Made by a program: the position numbers and the translations under genes | Notes under the pieces: model-generated | Told to the model about the DNA's origin: nothing | The model's input: the letters and a program-made list of their open reading frames with translations, nothing else | The model's database searches: none | Assembly (NCBI GenBank): GCA_019634615.1 | Contig: JAHCAZ010000002.1 | Location: 124,001-188,000 of the forward strand | From: Opitutaceae bacterium | GTDB taxonomy: Bacteria > Verrucomicrobiota > Verrucomicrobiia > Opitutales > Opitutaceae | Length of the DNA: 64,000 nt | Direction of reading: 5' to 3' | Shown: piece after piece, positions 34,101-41,200 of the stretch | Position numbering within the stretch: position 1 is the first letter of the stretch | How the letters are laid out: each line of letters opens with the position of its first letter

Positions 34101-34334
34101 TCATTCCCGCCAGAAGTTCACGGCCCACGCGCCGTCGGCGCGGTGTTCCATGGTGGACTGGAAGCCCTCGCTCTTGAGCAGCTCGATGAGCGGGGCGGGC
34201 ATGAAGGGCGCGACGATGGTCACGCCTTGGCCGGGGGCCAGGGCATCGACGCGCGACCGGATGAGCGGGAGGGGTTCCTCGCCGCGGGCGAGCAGCGGGC
34301 GGACGTCGAAGGTCTTGAATTTGGGGGCAGCCAT
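34101..34334 (-). CDS. DUF2249-domain protein
   Basis: A 77-residue protein consisting of a single DUF2249 domain: an N-terminal FDVRPLLARGEEPLPLIRSRVDAL, then GQGVTIVAPFMPAPLIELLKSEGF and a C-terminal beta strand. This TusA-like fold occurs alone or fused to hemerythrin domains in nitrite/NO-related loci; the biochemical role is not established. It starts 13 bases after the stop of the outer-membrane barrel gene, so the two are cotranscribed. The TusA-type Cys is missing, so sulfur transfer is unlikely. Confidence 0.8.
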   Translation of the reverse strand: MAAPKFKTFDVRPLLARGEEPLPLIRSRVDALAPGQGVTIVAPFMPAPLIELLKSEGFQSTMEHRADGAWAVNFWRE

Positions 34335-34347
34335 GGGATGCGGTTGA

Positions 34348-35568
34348 TCAGAAGATGAACTCCACCTGGGCCCAAACCTTTTTCACGTCGGGCAGGGTGG
34401 TGAGGTCGCGGCGGAAGTCGGCGAACTTGGCGAGGGCGGTGAAGCGGGGGCCGAATTTGCGCGTGAGCTGAAGGTCGAACTCGCGCCCGTAGCGCGCGCC
34501 GCCGGTGTCGGCTTCGAACCAGTGGTGGAAGGCCGTGAGCGCGAGGCCCGCGGGCAGGTTGGCCGTGGCCTTGGCGTAGGTGTCGCGCAGGCCGGCGTTG
34601 GGCGTGGCGAGGAAGAGGTCGGCCCAGCCGTTCCAGGCGTGGAGCGTGGCGAGCGGGGTCTTGAAGCCGACGTTGTGGTCCGAGCCGAGCACCTCGTAGC
34701 CGAGCCCGAGGCTGTTGGCCTTCTGGGCGAGGCCGAGCTCGAGCGCCGTGTAGGTCGCGGTGTAGCTGAGGGTGCTGGAGCCGTAATCGGACTGCGTGGC
34801 GGCCTCGAGGCGGTAGGTGACCTGCAGGCCGTCGTCGAGCGGGCGGCTGCCGGCGAAGCTCGCGCCGGTGGTGGCGCAGGCGTTGGCGGCGGCGTTGTCG
34901 AAGTCGAGCAGATAGGCGTAGCCGGTGAGGGTGCCCGCGGCCCAGCCGGCGTAGCTGGCGTTGAGGACGTGCGACTCGGAATCCCAGCGGCCCTGCGCGT
35001 GACGGTGGCTGAAGACGCGGTGGATACGGTCGAGGTAGGCGTAGGTAAGGGTGGTCTTGGGCAGCGACTTGTCGGTCAGGACGAAGGCGTCGAAGGTCTG
35101 CATGTTCTGCCGCCAGCCGACGTCGCCGATGAAGCGGGCGTTGTCGAGGACGAGACGCTGGCGCCCGACGGACGCCGTGGTCTGGTCGCGGGTGTACGCG
35201 ACGAAAAACTGGTTCCACTCGGTGGTCTCGGGATCGGCGACGACGGCCTGGCCGGCGCCGCCGGCGTTGAGGCCGGACTGGCTGTAGCTGTCACCGTCGG
35301 CCGCCGTGATGTTCTCGGCCTCGACGAGGAATTTCCAGCCCTGGTACGGCGCGGGGGCGAAGCCCAGGCGCGTGCGCAGCGTGAGCGCCTCGGCGTCCTG
35401 CAGGCCGGTCTGCTCGACGCCCTCGAAGCGGAGGCGGGCGTTGAGCGACACCTTGCCCTGCTGCAGGGCCTCGGCGAAGGAGGCGGGGGCCGCGGCGAAG
35501 GCGCTGGAGCCCAGGAGGGCGAGGGCGCCGAGGGAGCGCTGCAGGGTTTTTAACGAGAGGCAGGACAT
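34348..35568 (-). CDS. Outer-membrane beta-barrel (alginate-export/porin-like)
   Basis: A 406-residue protein with a signal peptide (cleavage near AFA-AAP). The rest is alternating hydrophobic/polar strands typical of 16-18-strand barrels, ending in a C-terminal Phe (VWAQVEFIF) as outer-membrane proteins require. Segments such as VSLNARLRFEGVEQTG, FFVAYTRDQTTASVGRQRLVLDNARFIGDVGWRQN and QTFDAFVL are characteristic of the alginate-export family of porins. In this setting it may let nitrite or another small anion through. That is inference from its place between the SCO and DUF2249 genes. Confidence 0.75.
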   Translation of the reverse strand: MSCLSLKTLQRSLGALALLGSSAFAAAPASFAEALQQGKVSLNARLRFEGVEQTGLQDAEALTLRTRLGFAPAPYQGWKFLVEAENITAADGDSYSQSGLNAGGAGQAVVADPETTEWNQFFVAYTRDQTTASVGRQRLVLDNARFIGDVGWRQNMQTFDAFVLTDKSLPKTTLTYAYLDRIHRVFSHRHAQGRWDSESHVLNASYAGWAAGTLTGYAYLLDFDNAAANACATTGASFAGSRPLDDGLQVTYRLEAATQSDYGSSTLSYTATYTALELGLAQKANSLGLGYEVLGSDHNVGFKTPLATLHAWNGWADLFLATPNAGLRDTYAKATANLPAGLALTAFHHWFEADTGGARYGREFDLQLTRKFGPRFTALAKFADFRRDLTTLPDVKKVWAQVEFIF

Positions 35569-35576
35569 GGAAGTCC

Positions 35577-35668
35577 GGATTTTACAGGAGGGAACGGAGA
35601 GAACGGAGGACGATCATCGCGGGGAGTGAATTCTCCGTTTCCTCTGCTACCTCCTGTAAGGAATTCTT
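35577..35668. repeat. Imperfect palindrome of ACGGAG-type units
   Basis: A left arm TTACAGGAGG...AACGGAGAG and an inverted right arm CTCCGTTTCC...CCTCCTGTAA enclose about 30 bases with a CGATCATCG core. It lies between the SCO gene and the barrel gene in the same direction. Confidence 0.65.
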
Positions 35669-35688
35669 TTTTCGACGGGCTGGCGGGT

Positions 35689-36360
35689 TTACCGGGCCAG
35701 GGCGGCGGCGGTTTCCTCGAGGCCGCCGCGGAGGCCGAGGCGCTGGTGGACGATCTCGCCCTGGGCGTTGAGGATGGTGACGACGTTGGAGTGGGCGAAG
35801 GAGCCGTCGGCCTCGCGCTTGTACTTCACGCCGACGAGGGCGGCGAGTTCGCGCACGGCGTCGTCGGTGCCGCGCAGGATGATCCAGTTGCCGTCGAGCT
35901 GGCGCTGCTGGCGGTACTGGGCGAGGACGGCGGTGGTGTCGCGCTCGGTGTCGAAGCTGACGAGGACAAAGACGGCGCGCTCGCGCACGTCGGCCGGGAG
36001 GTTGGCCTGCACCGAGAGGAGGTCGGTCACCGTGAGCGGGCAGGCGTAGCCGCAGGAGGCGAAGAAGAGGTTGAGGGCGACCGGGCGGCCGCGGAGTTCA
36101 CCGAGGTTGAAGGCCTTGCCGGTGTCGTCGGTGAACGAGACGTCGAGCTGGTAGAGCGACTCCGCGGTGAATGGCAGCGCGGCCTCGGCGGGTGCCGGTG
36201 TGGCCGGGCAGCAGGCGGGCTTGGGCGCGGGCTTGCAACACGCGGGTTTGGGCGCCTCGGGTAGGAGCGTGCTTGCACGCGATGGAGGCGCAGCATCGCC
36301 TGCAAGCAGGCTCCTACCGGTGAGGAGTAAGGCGACGAGGAGGAGAGATTTCAGGTGCAT
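35689..36360 (-). CDS. SCO-family protein with a palindrome inserted in its signal region
   Basis: A 223-residue protein. The thioredoxin-fold SCO domain (about 68-223) has the copper ligands CGYAC and the distal His in SFAHSNVV, so it is probably active in copper delivery to NirK or a CuA site. The N-terminus is a signal peptide whose end, plus the following segment GRSLLAGDAAPPSRASTLLP (residues 15-34), is encoded by the B-family hairpin B2. After it come two CC-containing repeats (PKPACCKPAPKPACCPATP) that may bind metal. It is 30 bases downstream of the SUMF1-like gene in the nirK gene group. Confidence 0.85.
   Translation of the reverse strand: MHLKSLLLVALLLTGRSLLAGDAAPPSRASTLLPEAPKPACCKPAPKPACCPATPAPAEAALPFTAESLYQLDVSFTDDTGKAFNLGELRGRPVALNLFFASCGYACPLTVTDLLSVQANLPADVRERAVFVLVSFDTERDTTAVLAQYRQQRQLDGNWIILRGTDDAVRELAALVGVKYKREADGSFAHSNVVTILNAQGEIVHQRLGLRGGLEETAAALAR
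36261..36317. repeat. B-family hairpin B2 inside the SCO coding sequence
   Basis: Arms at 36261-36282 and 36296-36317 match those of intergenic B1; the right arm (TCGCCTGCAAGCAGGCTCC and on) is identical and the left arm differs at two positions. The loop is 13 bases. Total length is 57 bases, a multiple of three, and the reading frame passes through without a stop. Confidence 0.9.
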
Positions 36361-36390
36361 GATCGTAATTCGTAAATCGTAACTCGTAAT

Positions 36391-37164
36391 TCACTTCGCG
36401 CAGCGGAAGCCGAGCGAGGTCGTGGTGTTGTTGGCCTTCAGCGACGAGCGCAGGGCCGAGCGCATGAAGGCGGCGTAGTTGGAGGTGTCCTTGGCGCCGA
36501 CGGCGCCGGCGCCGCAGAAGAGGTCGCGCTCGAGGCCGGAGTCGCCGCGGGATTCGCCGGTGACCATGGCGGTGTTGAAGTCGTCGACCCATTCCCAGAC
36601 GAGGCCGTGGAGGTCGTAGGCGCCGTGGAGGTTGGGCCGGCCGGTGGCGACGGCGCGGTGAACGGCGGGGACCGGGCGGGCGAGCCAGGCGTAGAGGTCG
36701 CGGCTGAGCTCCTCGTCGTTGGCGCCGTCGGGGCGCGTGTAGCCGGCGGCGGCGGCGAGCTCCCACTCGGCGGTGGTCGGGAGGCGCTTGCCGTGGGCGC
36801 GGGCGTAGGCGCGGGCGGCGAACCACGACACGCGGACGACAGGGGCGTCGAGCGGGGCCCGGGGGCCGGGCTCGAGGTCGCCGGCCCAGTGCTCGAGGTA
36901 GGAAGCGTCGGCGAAGAGCCGGCTGACCTGCGAGCGGCGCCACTTGGGATTCGCGGTGACGAAGGCGAGAAACTCGCCGTTGGTGACGGGGCGCGCGTCG
37001 AGGAGGAAGGCGGCGACCTTCACCTCGGGCTCATCCTTCACCGAGCGCTGCAGCGGCACATACGTCCCGGCCGGGATCGTCACCAGGGCCACCGGCTCCG
37101 CCGCACCGAGACCGAGGGCCGCGGCGAGGAGGAGGACAGTGAAGCGTGGGACGGTGAGGCGCAT
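36391..37164 (-). CDS. SUMF1/formylglycine-generating-enzyme-like exported protein
   Basis: A 257-residue protein with a signal peptide (RLTVPRFTVLLLAAALGLGAAE) and a C-type-lectin/SUMF1 fold: VTIPAGTYVPLQ, PVTNGEFLAFVTANPKW, APVVRVSWFAARAYARAHGKRLPTTAEWELAA, GLVWEWVDDF and the C-terminal TSLGFRCAK. Only one of the two FGE active-site cysteines is evident, so it is probably not a sulfatase-activating enzyme. Homologues occur next to nirK in several denitrifiers and may help NirK maturation. The start at 37164 is chosen because the longer reading frame to 37233 runs into the D2 repeat. Confidence 0.75.
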   Translation of the reverse strand: MRLTVPRFTVLLLAAALGLGAAEPVALVTIPAGTYVPLQRSVKDEPEVKVAAFLLDARPVTNGEFLAFVTANPKWRRSQVSRLFADASYLEHWAGDLEPGPRAPLDAPVVRVSWFAARAYARAHGKRLPTTAEWELAAAAGYTRPDGANDEELSRDLYAWLARPVPAVHRAVATGRPNLHGAYDLHGLVWEWVDDFNTAMVTGESRGDSGLERDLFCGAGAVGAKDTSNYAAFMRSALRSSLKANNTTTSLGFRCAK

Positions 37165-37176
37165 GGGGCGTTGGTT

Positions 37177-37373
37177 TTTAACCACGGATTCCCCTCCTTC
37201 GCCAAGGCTACGGAGGGCAGGCACGGATTTCACGGATGAGTTTTGAACCGCGAAGGGCGCTAAGTTTCGCGAAGACGATCCAAGTTTTTGTATGGTCCTT
37301 CGCGTAACTTCGCGGCCTTCGTGGTTTATCCATGCATTTGGATCTGTGTCATCCGTGCAATCCGTGGTTAAAC
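37177..37373. repeat. D-family palindrome D2 with nested J hairpin and micro-element E3
   Basis: Outer D arms lie at about 37177-37238 and 37349-37373 (TCATCCGTGCAATCCGTGG). The left arm is interrupted at about 37190-37221 by element E3 (CTCCTTCGCCAAGGCTACGG). Between the arms lies a second inverted repeat J of CGCGAAG units: left AACCGCGAAGGGCGCTAAG at 37245, right CTTCGCGGCCTTCGTGGTT ending near 37327. Three levels of nesting are thus present between nirK and the SUMF1-like gene. Confidence 0.88.
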
Positions 37374-37383
37374 GGTATTGAGT

Positions 37384-38904
37384 TTACCGGGTTTCGTTGC
37401 GGATGGCCTTCACGTGGTCGACCTTGAAGGCGTCGCCGGAGTTGCCCCAGGCGTTGAAGACGTAGGTCATCACGTCGGCGACCTGCTGGTCGGTGAGGAC
37501 GGCTTCCTGCGGGGGCATGACGCTGTTGAAGGTGACACCGTTGACGGTCACGGGGCCGGAGAGGCCCTTCAGGACGACGCGGACGGCGCGGTCGCGGTCG
37601 GCGAGCATGTAGTCGGAGTTGGCCAGCGGGGGGAAGGCGCCGGGGAGGCCCTTGCCGTCGGCCTGGTGGCAGGCGAAGCAGAGGCCCATGTAGACCTGCT
37701 TGCCCTTCTCGATCTGCATTTCCTTAGTCAGGCCGGCAATGGCGGGATTGGAGCGGATCTCGGCCGCGATCTTGGCCTTGAGCTCGGCCTCGCGCCGCGA
37801 GGACTCGGAACCGGCCTCGGCCTGCGAGCCGAGGTAGACGGCGTCGACTTCCTTGCCGGAGTAGATCACGCGGTCCTCGGCGCCGTCGACCTTGAGCATG
37901 CCGAGGGCGCCCTTGTTGAAGGCGCGGGTGAGGGAGTGGTCGACGAGGATGAAGGTGCCGGGGACGTCGACCTTGAACTCGACGATCGTGGCGCCGCCGG
38001 AGGGGACGAGCGTGGTCTGGACGTTTTCCTGGACGTACTTCGTGCCGCCCTCGGGCCAGAGCTTGTCGAAGATCTCGCCGATGACGTGGAAGGAGGAGGT
38101 GACGTTGGGGCCGCCGACGCCGAAGTAGATGCGGACGGTCTCGCCGACCTTGGCGGTGACGGCCTTGTCGCCGACGAGGGAGCCGACGGCGCCGTTGAAC
38201 ACGACGTAGGGCGGGCGCTCGTCGATGGCCTTGGCCATGTCGAAGGACTGCAGGCCCTCCTCGCCGTAGCGGCCGGTGGTGTAGAACTCGCCCTGCATCA
38301 CGTAGTACTCGCGGTCGACCTTGGGCAGGCCGCCCTTGGGCTCGACGAGGATGAGGCCGTACATGCCGTTGCCGATGTGCATCGGGACGGGGGCGGTGGC
38401 GCAGTGGTAGACGTAGAGGCCGGGGTTGAGGGCCTTGAAGGTGAACTGCGACGAGTGGCCGGGGGCGGTGAACGTCGAGGTGGCGCCGCCGCCGGGGCCG
38501 GTCACGGCGTGGAGGTCGATGTTGTGCGGGAGCTTCGAGGACGGGTGGTTGTCGAGGTGGAACTCGACGACGTCGCCCTCGCGGATGCGGATGAAGGAGC
38601 CGGGGACGGTGCCGCCGTAGGTCCAGAACGTGTACTCGACGCCGTCGGCGAGGCGCATGATCTCCTCGCGCACCTCGAGGTGGACGACGACGCGGGCGGC
38701 GTGCTGGCGCGTGATTGGCGGCGGCACGTGCGGCGGCGCGGTGAGGATGGCCTGCTCGACCGGCAGGGCGAGCACGTCGGGCGGGAGGTTGACGCGACCC
38801 TGGGTCTCGGTCGGACCTTCGCTGGCCCGCAGGGCGGGGAGGACGAGGGCAAGGCCGAGCAGGAGCGCCGCGGCCTTGGTGGGGAGGTTGGGTGTGGGCA
38901 TCAT
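37384..38904 (-). CDS. nirK: Copper nitrite reductase with fused C-terminal cytochrome c
   Basis: A 506-residue periplasmic enzyme with a signal peptide (1-27). Two cupredoxin domains hold the type 1 copper ligands His127, Cys168, His176 and Met181 ([16 protein letters not shown]) and the type 2 ligands His132 and His167, plus a later His in [11 protein letters not shown]. Catalytic Asp130 is in [12 protein letters not shown]-terminal cytochrome c domain (about 395-490) has CFACH and the distal Met in SVMPPQ. It reduces nitrite to NO; the tethered heme is the internal electron donor, as in other cytochrome-c-fused NirKs. A Fnr-type box lies 58.5 bases upstream of the ATG. The product NO matches the NO-reductase-like operon and Ric. 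Confidence 0.94.
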   Translation of the reverse strand: MMPTPNLPTKAAALLLGLALVLPALRASEGPTETQGRVNLPPDVLALPVEQAILTAPPHVPPPITRQHAARVVVHLEVREEIMRLADGVEYTFWTYGGTVPGSFIRIREGDVVEFHLDNHPSSKLPHNIDLHAVTGPGGGATSTFTAPGHSSQFTFKALNPGLYVYHCATAPVPMHIGNGMYGLILVEPKGGLPKVDREYYVMQGEFYTTGRYGEEGLQSFDMAKAIDERPPYVVFNGAVGSLVGDKAVTAKVGETVRIYFGVGGPNVTSSFHVIGEIFDKLWPEGGTKYVQENVQTTLVPSGGATIVEFKVDVPGTFILVDHSLTRAFNKGALGMLKVDGAEDRVIYSGKEVDAVYLGSQAEAGSESSRREAELKAKIAAEIRSNPAIAGLTKEMQIEKGKQVYMGLCFACHQADGKGLPGAFPPLANSDYMLADRDRAVRVVLKGLSGPVTVNGVTFNSVMPPQEAVLTDQQVADVMTYVFNAWGNSGDAFKVDHVKAIRNETR

Positions 38905-38955
38905 GGTGGAACGATGGTGATGGGGTTACTGTACGCGGGGTGGGGAAAAGGTGCC

Positions 38956-38969
38956 TTGATGCAGGTCAA
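38956..38969 (-). promoter_or_regulatory. Fnr-type box upstream of nirK
   Basis: TTGATGCAGGTCAA. The centre is 58.5 bases before the NirK ATG, almost the same distance as at ric (59.5), leaving about 17 bases of leader after a class II start. Confidence 0.72.
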
Positions 38970-38998
38970 GCAAAGCGGGCGGGGGGTGGGGGCCCGGA

Positions 38999-39180
38999 TC
39001 TTTCTCTTTCTCTTAATCTTTCTCTTTAGTCAGGAGGATCGAGTCCATCAATCGTACTCGTTCTCGTAATCGTTCTCGTTCTCGACCCGATGGACACGAG
39101 AAAGAGAACGAGAACGAGTACGATCTTCCCCGGCGCGCCTCCGGCGGGAGAAAGATAAAGAGGAAAGAGAAAGAGTTTTC
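38999..39180. repeat. Long purine/pyrimidine palindrome of CGTTCTCG and CTTTCTC units
   Basis: The outer left arm (38999-39030) is pyrimidine-rich (CTTTCTCTTTCTCTTAATC) and the outer right arm (39150-39178) is the purine-rich inverse (AAAGATAAAGAGGAAAGAG). Inside, ATCGTACTCGTTCTCG at about 39049 pairs with CGAGAACGAGTACGAT at about 39108-39123. About 180 bases form a nested inverted repeat with strong strand asymmetry. Confidence 0.8.
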
Positions 39181-39183
39181 TCC

Positions 39184-39957
39184 TCAATACGCCGCCGCCA
39201 GCGTCGCCAGCATCGCGACGCCGAGCACGGCCTCGAGGATCCCGACGCGCTTGGCAGGCCAGGCGGGGCGCAGGCCGGTGACGAGCCAGGCGGTGCGCAC
39301 GGTCAATGCGACGGCCACGATGACGGCGGCGGCCGGGACGAGTTCGCGGTGCGCGAGCGCCGCGATCAGGGCGAGGGCAAGGCCGGCGGACGCGAGCGCG
39401 GGCGCAACGCTGGCCGGGCGGCCCTTGCCGAGGCGCAGGTAGGTGCGGACGGTGACGACCGTGGGGACGCTGCGCGCGAGCATCACGGCGGCGAGGGCGA
39501 GGGCGGCGGGGGCGGGCCAGCTGGCGAGGGTGGCGAAGGCGGCGGTGAGCACGGCGAAGGCGGCGCTGCCGGCGAGTTCAGCCTCGGCCTCGCGCATGCC
39601 TTGGCGCAGGTCGAACCAGACGAAGAAGAGGCCGCAGGGCGCGGCGAGGAGGAGGGGCCAGAGGGCGGTGAACGCGCCGAGGCGCGCGGCGCCGGCGAGC
39701 CCGGTCAGCGCGGCGAGCAGGAGGATGGCCACCCAGGGCCGCGCGGCGGCGCGGCGGGGATCGTCGTCCGGCAGCGTGACCGCGAGCTTGAGCGGTCGCC
39801 GCAGGAAAAACCCGGCCGCCGCCGCCAGCGCGAGCGCGGCGCCGGCCCATGAGGGCGCGACGAGCAGCCCGAGGGCCACAGGCTCGAAGGCCAGCGACCA
39901 GCTGCCGTGTTCCTTCGGCAGAAGCAGTTCGCGGGGACCGGTGGAGCGATCGTTCAT
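39184..39957 (-). CDS. YwiC-like integral membrane protein
   Basis: A 257-residue protein with about eight membrane helices and the family signature LPKEHGSWSLAFEP near the N-terminus. YwiC is encoded near fnr and narK/nar genes in Bacillus subtilis; its function is unknown. The same association with a Fnr-type promoter is seen here, where a TTGAC-N4-ATCAT box is 42.5 bases before the ATG. The UbiA-like distribution of Asp/Arg (TLPDDDPRRAAARPW) suggests a relation to prenyltransferases, but key motifs are not complete. It is a single gene adjacent to nirK in the same direction. Confidence 0.8.
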   Translation of the reverse strand: MNDRSTGPRELLLPKEHGSWSLAFEPVALGLLVAPSWAGAALALAAAAGFFLRRPLKLAVTLPDDDPRRAAARPWVAILLLAALTGLAGAARLGAFTALWPLLLAAPCGLFFVWFDLRQGMREAEAELAGSAAFAVLTAAFATLASWPAPAALALAAVMLARSVPTVVTVRTYLRLGKGRPASVAPALASAGLALALIAALAHRELVPAAAVIVAVALTVRTAWLVTGLRPAWPAKRVGILEAVLGVAMLATLAAAY

Positions 39958-39992
39958 GCGGGCAATGATGTCAGACCTCGGCGCAGGCCACC

Positions 39993-40006
39993 TTGACCGG
40001 GATCAT
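39993..40006 (-). promoter_or_regulatory. Fnr-type box upstream of ywiC-like gene
   Basis: TTGACCGGGATCAT: one mismatch in the second half-site. The centre is 42.5 bases before the ATG, identical to the spacing at 23306-23319. Confidence 0.6.
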
Positions 40007-40012
40007 GAATTC

Positions 40013-40169
40013 TAAACCACGGATTCCACGGATCCGGCGGATGAAGCGTGGTGGGATAGCCACATAAGGCGCAGAAGGCACAAGAAGCCCTGATCCTTAT
40101 GTGCCTCTTGTGCCTTTTGTGGCCATCCTTTGACGTCCCATACGCCGAATCCGTGCGATCCGTGGCTAG
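40013..40169. repeat. D-family palindrome D3 with nested I hairpin
   Basis: D arms at about 40013-40042 (TAAACCACGGATTCCACGGA) and 40147-40169 (AATCCGTGCGATCCGTGG) enclose an I-family inverted repeat. The I left arm is TAGCCACATAAGGCGCAGAA at about 40058; the right arm ends CCTTTTGTGGCCATCC near 40129. The same D-around-I arrangement recurs at 62517-62709 with different sequence details. Confidence 0.88.
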
Positions 40170-40184
40170 AAACCCTGGCCGGAT

Positions 40185-40652
40185 TCAGAACTTGATGGTG
40201 AGTTCCGCCTCGCGGAGGCGGAGGACGGCGCTGCGGGGGGTGATTTCCGTGACGCGGATGAAGACCATCTCGCCCGGGAGCTGGACGGGGATGACGCCGC
40301 CCTCGCGGTAGGTGGAGCGGTCGACGGCGATGTGCATGCGGTTGGCGACGTTGACGACGCCGGTGACCTTGATCGTGGCGGCGGCCTGGCGGAGCAGGAG
40401 CTCGTCGCGCGAGGCGTCGGAGACGACCTCGCCGCCGGCTGAGGGTTGCGGGGTGGCGGGGATTTCGCCGCCGACGCGGAAGGGGTTGCCGCGCTCGCCG
40501 GGGGCGGGGGCGCGCTGGTCGTGGCGCTGGTAGAGGGCGGCGATGCGCTCCTGCGCGCGCTTGATGGACTTGGCGTTCACCACTTGGGCGCCGGCGAGCG
40601 GGGCGGCGGCGAGGGTGGCGAGGCCGAGGAGAATGGCGCGGGAGAGGTTCAT
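40185..40652 (-). CDS. PilP/GspC-like small periplasmic pilus-assembly protein
   Basis: A 155-residue protein with a signal peptide (ending LAGAQ), a Pro/Gly-rich linker and a C-terminal beta-domain (about 90-155: ATIKVTGVVNVANRMHIAVD, YREGGVIPVQ, IRVTEITPRSAVLRL) of the HR/PilP type. In type IV pilus systems PilP links the PilNO inner-membrane complex to the secretin. It is the last gene of the pilus operon. Its ATG overlaps the stop of the PilO-like gene (ATGA). The lipoprotein Cys of typical PilP is absent. Confidence 0.7.
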   Translation of the reverse strand: MNLSRAILLGLATLAAAPLAGAQVVNAKSIKRAQERIAALYQRHDQRAPAPGERGNPFRVGGEIPATPQPSAGGEVVSDASRDELLLRQAAATIKVTGVVNVANRMHIAVDRSTYREGGVIPVQLPGEMVFIRVTEITPRSAVLRLREAELTIKF

Positions 40653-41200
40653 GCCTTGCCGAGGACGGTGAGGTCGAGTTGGAGCACGACGGTGTCGGTG
40701 CCGGTTTCGCCGCGGCGGAACGTGAAGCCGCGGACCTTGACGAGGCGGGGCCCGGACTCGAGGTTCTGCAGGAAGTCCATCACCTGGGCGAAGGTGCCGC
40801 TGACCTCCATCGTGTAGGGGATCGGCTTGTACTCGGCCCGGGAGTCCTGCCCGGGTCCGCTGGTGGCGAGCTGGTTGAGGCCGCGGATGCGGGCCTTGGT
40901 CTGCTCCTCGAGCTTGTAGAAATACCAGAGGTTGTCGGCGAGGTTGCTCTCGACGGCGAGGTTGCGGTTGACGCGGTCGACCGTGGCGCGGGTCTGGGCG
41001 AGGGCCTCGCGCAGGAGCGGGCTCATCGCGATCGTCTCGAGCTCGGCCTCGCCCTGGAGCGTGCGCGCCTGGAGGTTGTCCTCCTGGTGCCTGAGATCGT
41101 GCCACAGCCACCAGCCGGCGCCGAGCAGCACGACCATGGTCACGCTGCAGACGACGGCGAAGAGGTTCCGGCGGAGGAAGGTGGCGGCGGGCGGCTTCAT
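40649..41200 (-). CDS. pilO: PilO-like pilus assembly protein
   Basis: A 183-residue bitopic protein: a short cytoplasmic N-terminus, one membrane helix (about 12-33), a periplasmic coiled coil (about 35-105) and a ferredoxin-like C-terminal domain (YTMEVSGTFAQVMDFLQNLESGPRLVKVRGFTF), which is the usual PilO/GspM-type layout. It forms a dimer with PilN in the alignment complex between the pilus motor and secretin. It overlaps both neighbours by ATGA junctions, so the three genes are translationally coupled. Confidence 0.82.
   Translation of the reverse strand: MKPPAATFLRRNLFAVVCSVTMVVLLGAGWWLWHDLRHQEDNLQARTLQGEAELETIAMSPLLREALAQTRATVDRVNRNLAVESNLADNLWYFYKLEEQTKARIRGLNQLATSGPGQDSRAEYKPIPYTMEVSGTFAQVMDFLQNLESGPRLVKVRGFTFRRGETGTDTVVLQLDLTVLGKA

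Noticed and set aside
36391..37164. A true sulfatase-activating formylglycine-generating enzyme
   Set aside because: The paired active-site cysteines are not evident, there is a signal peptide, and no sulfatase gene is nearby.
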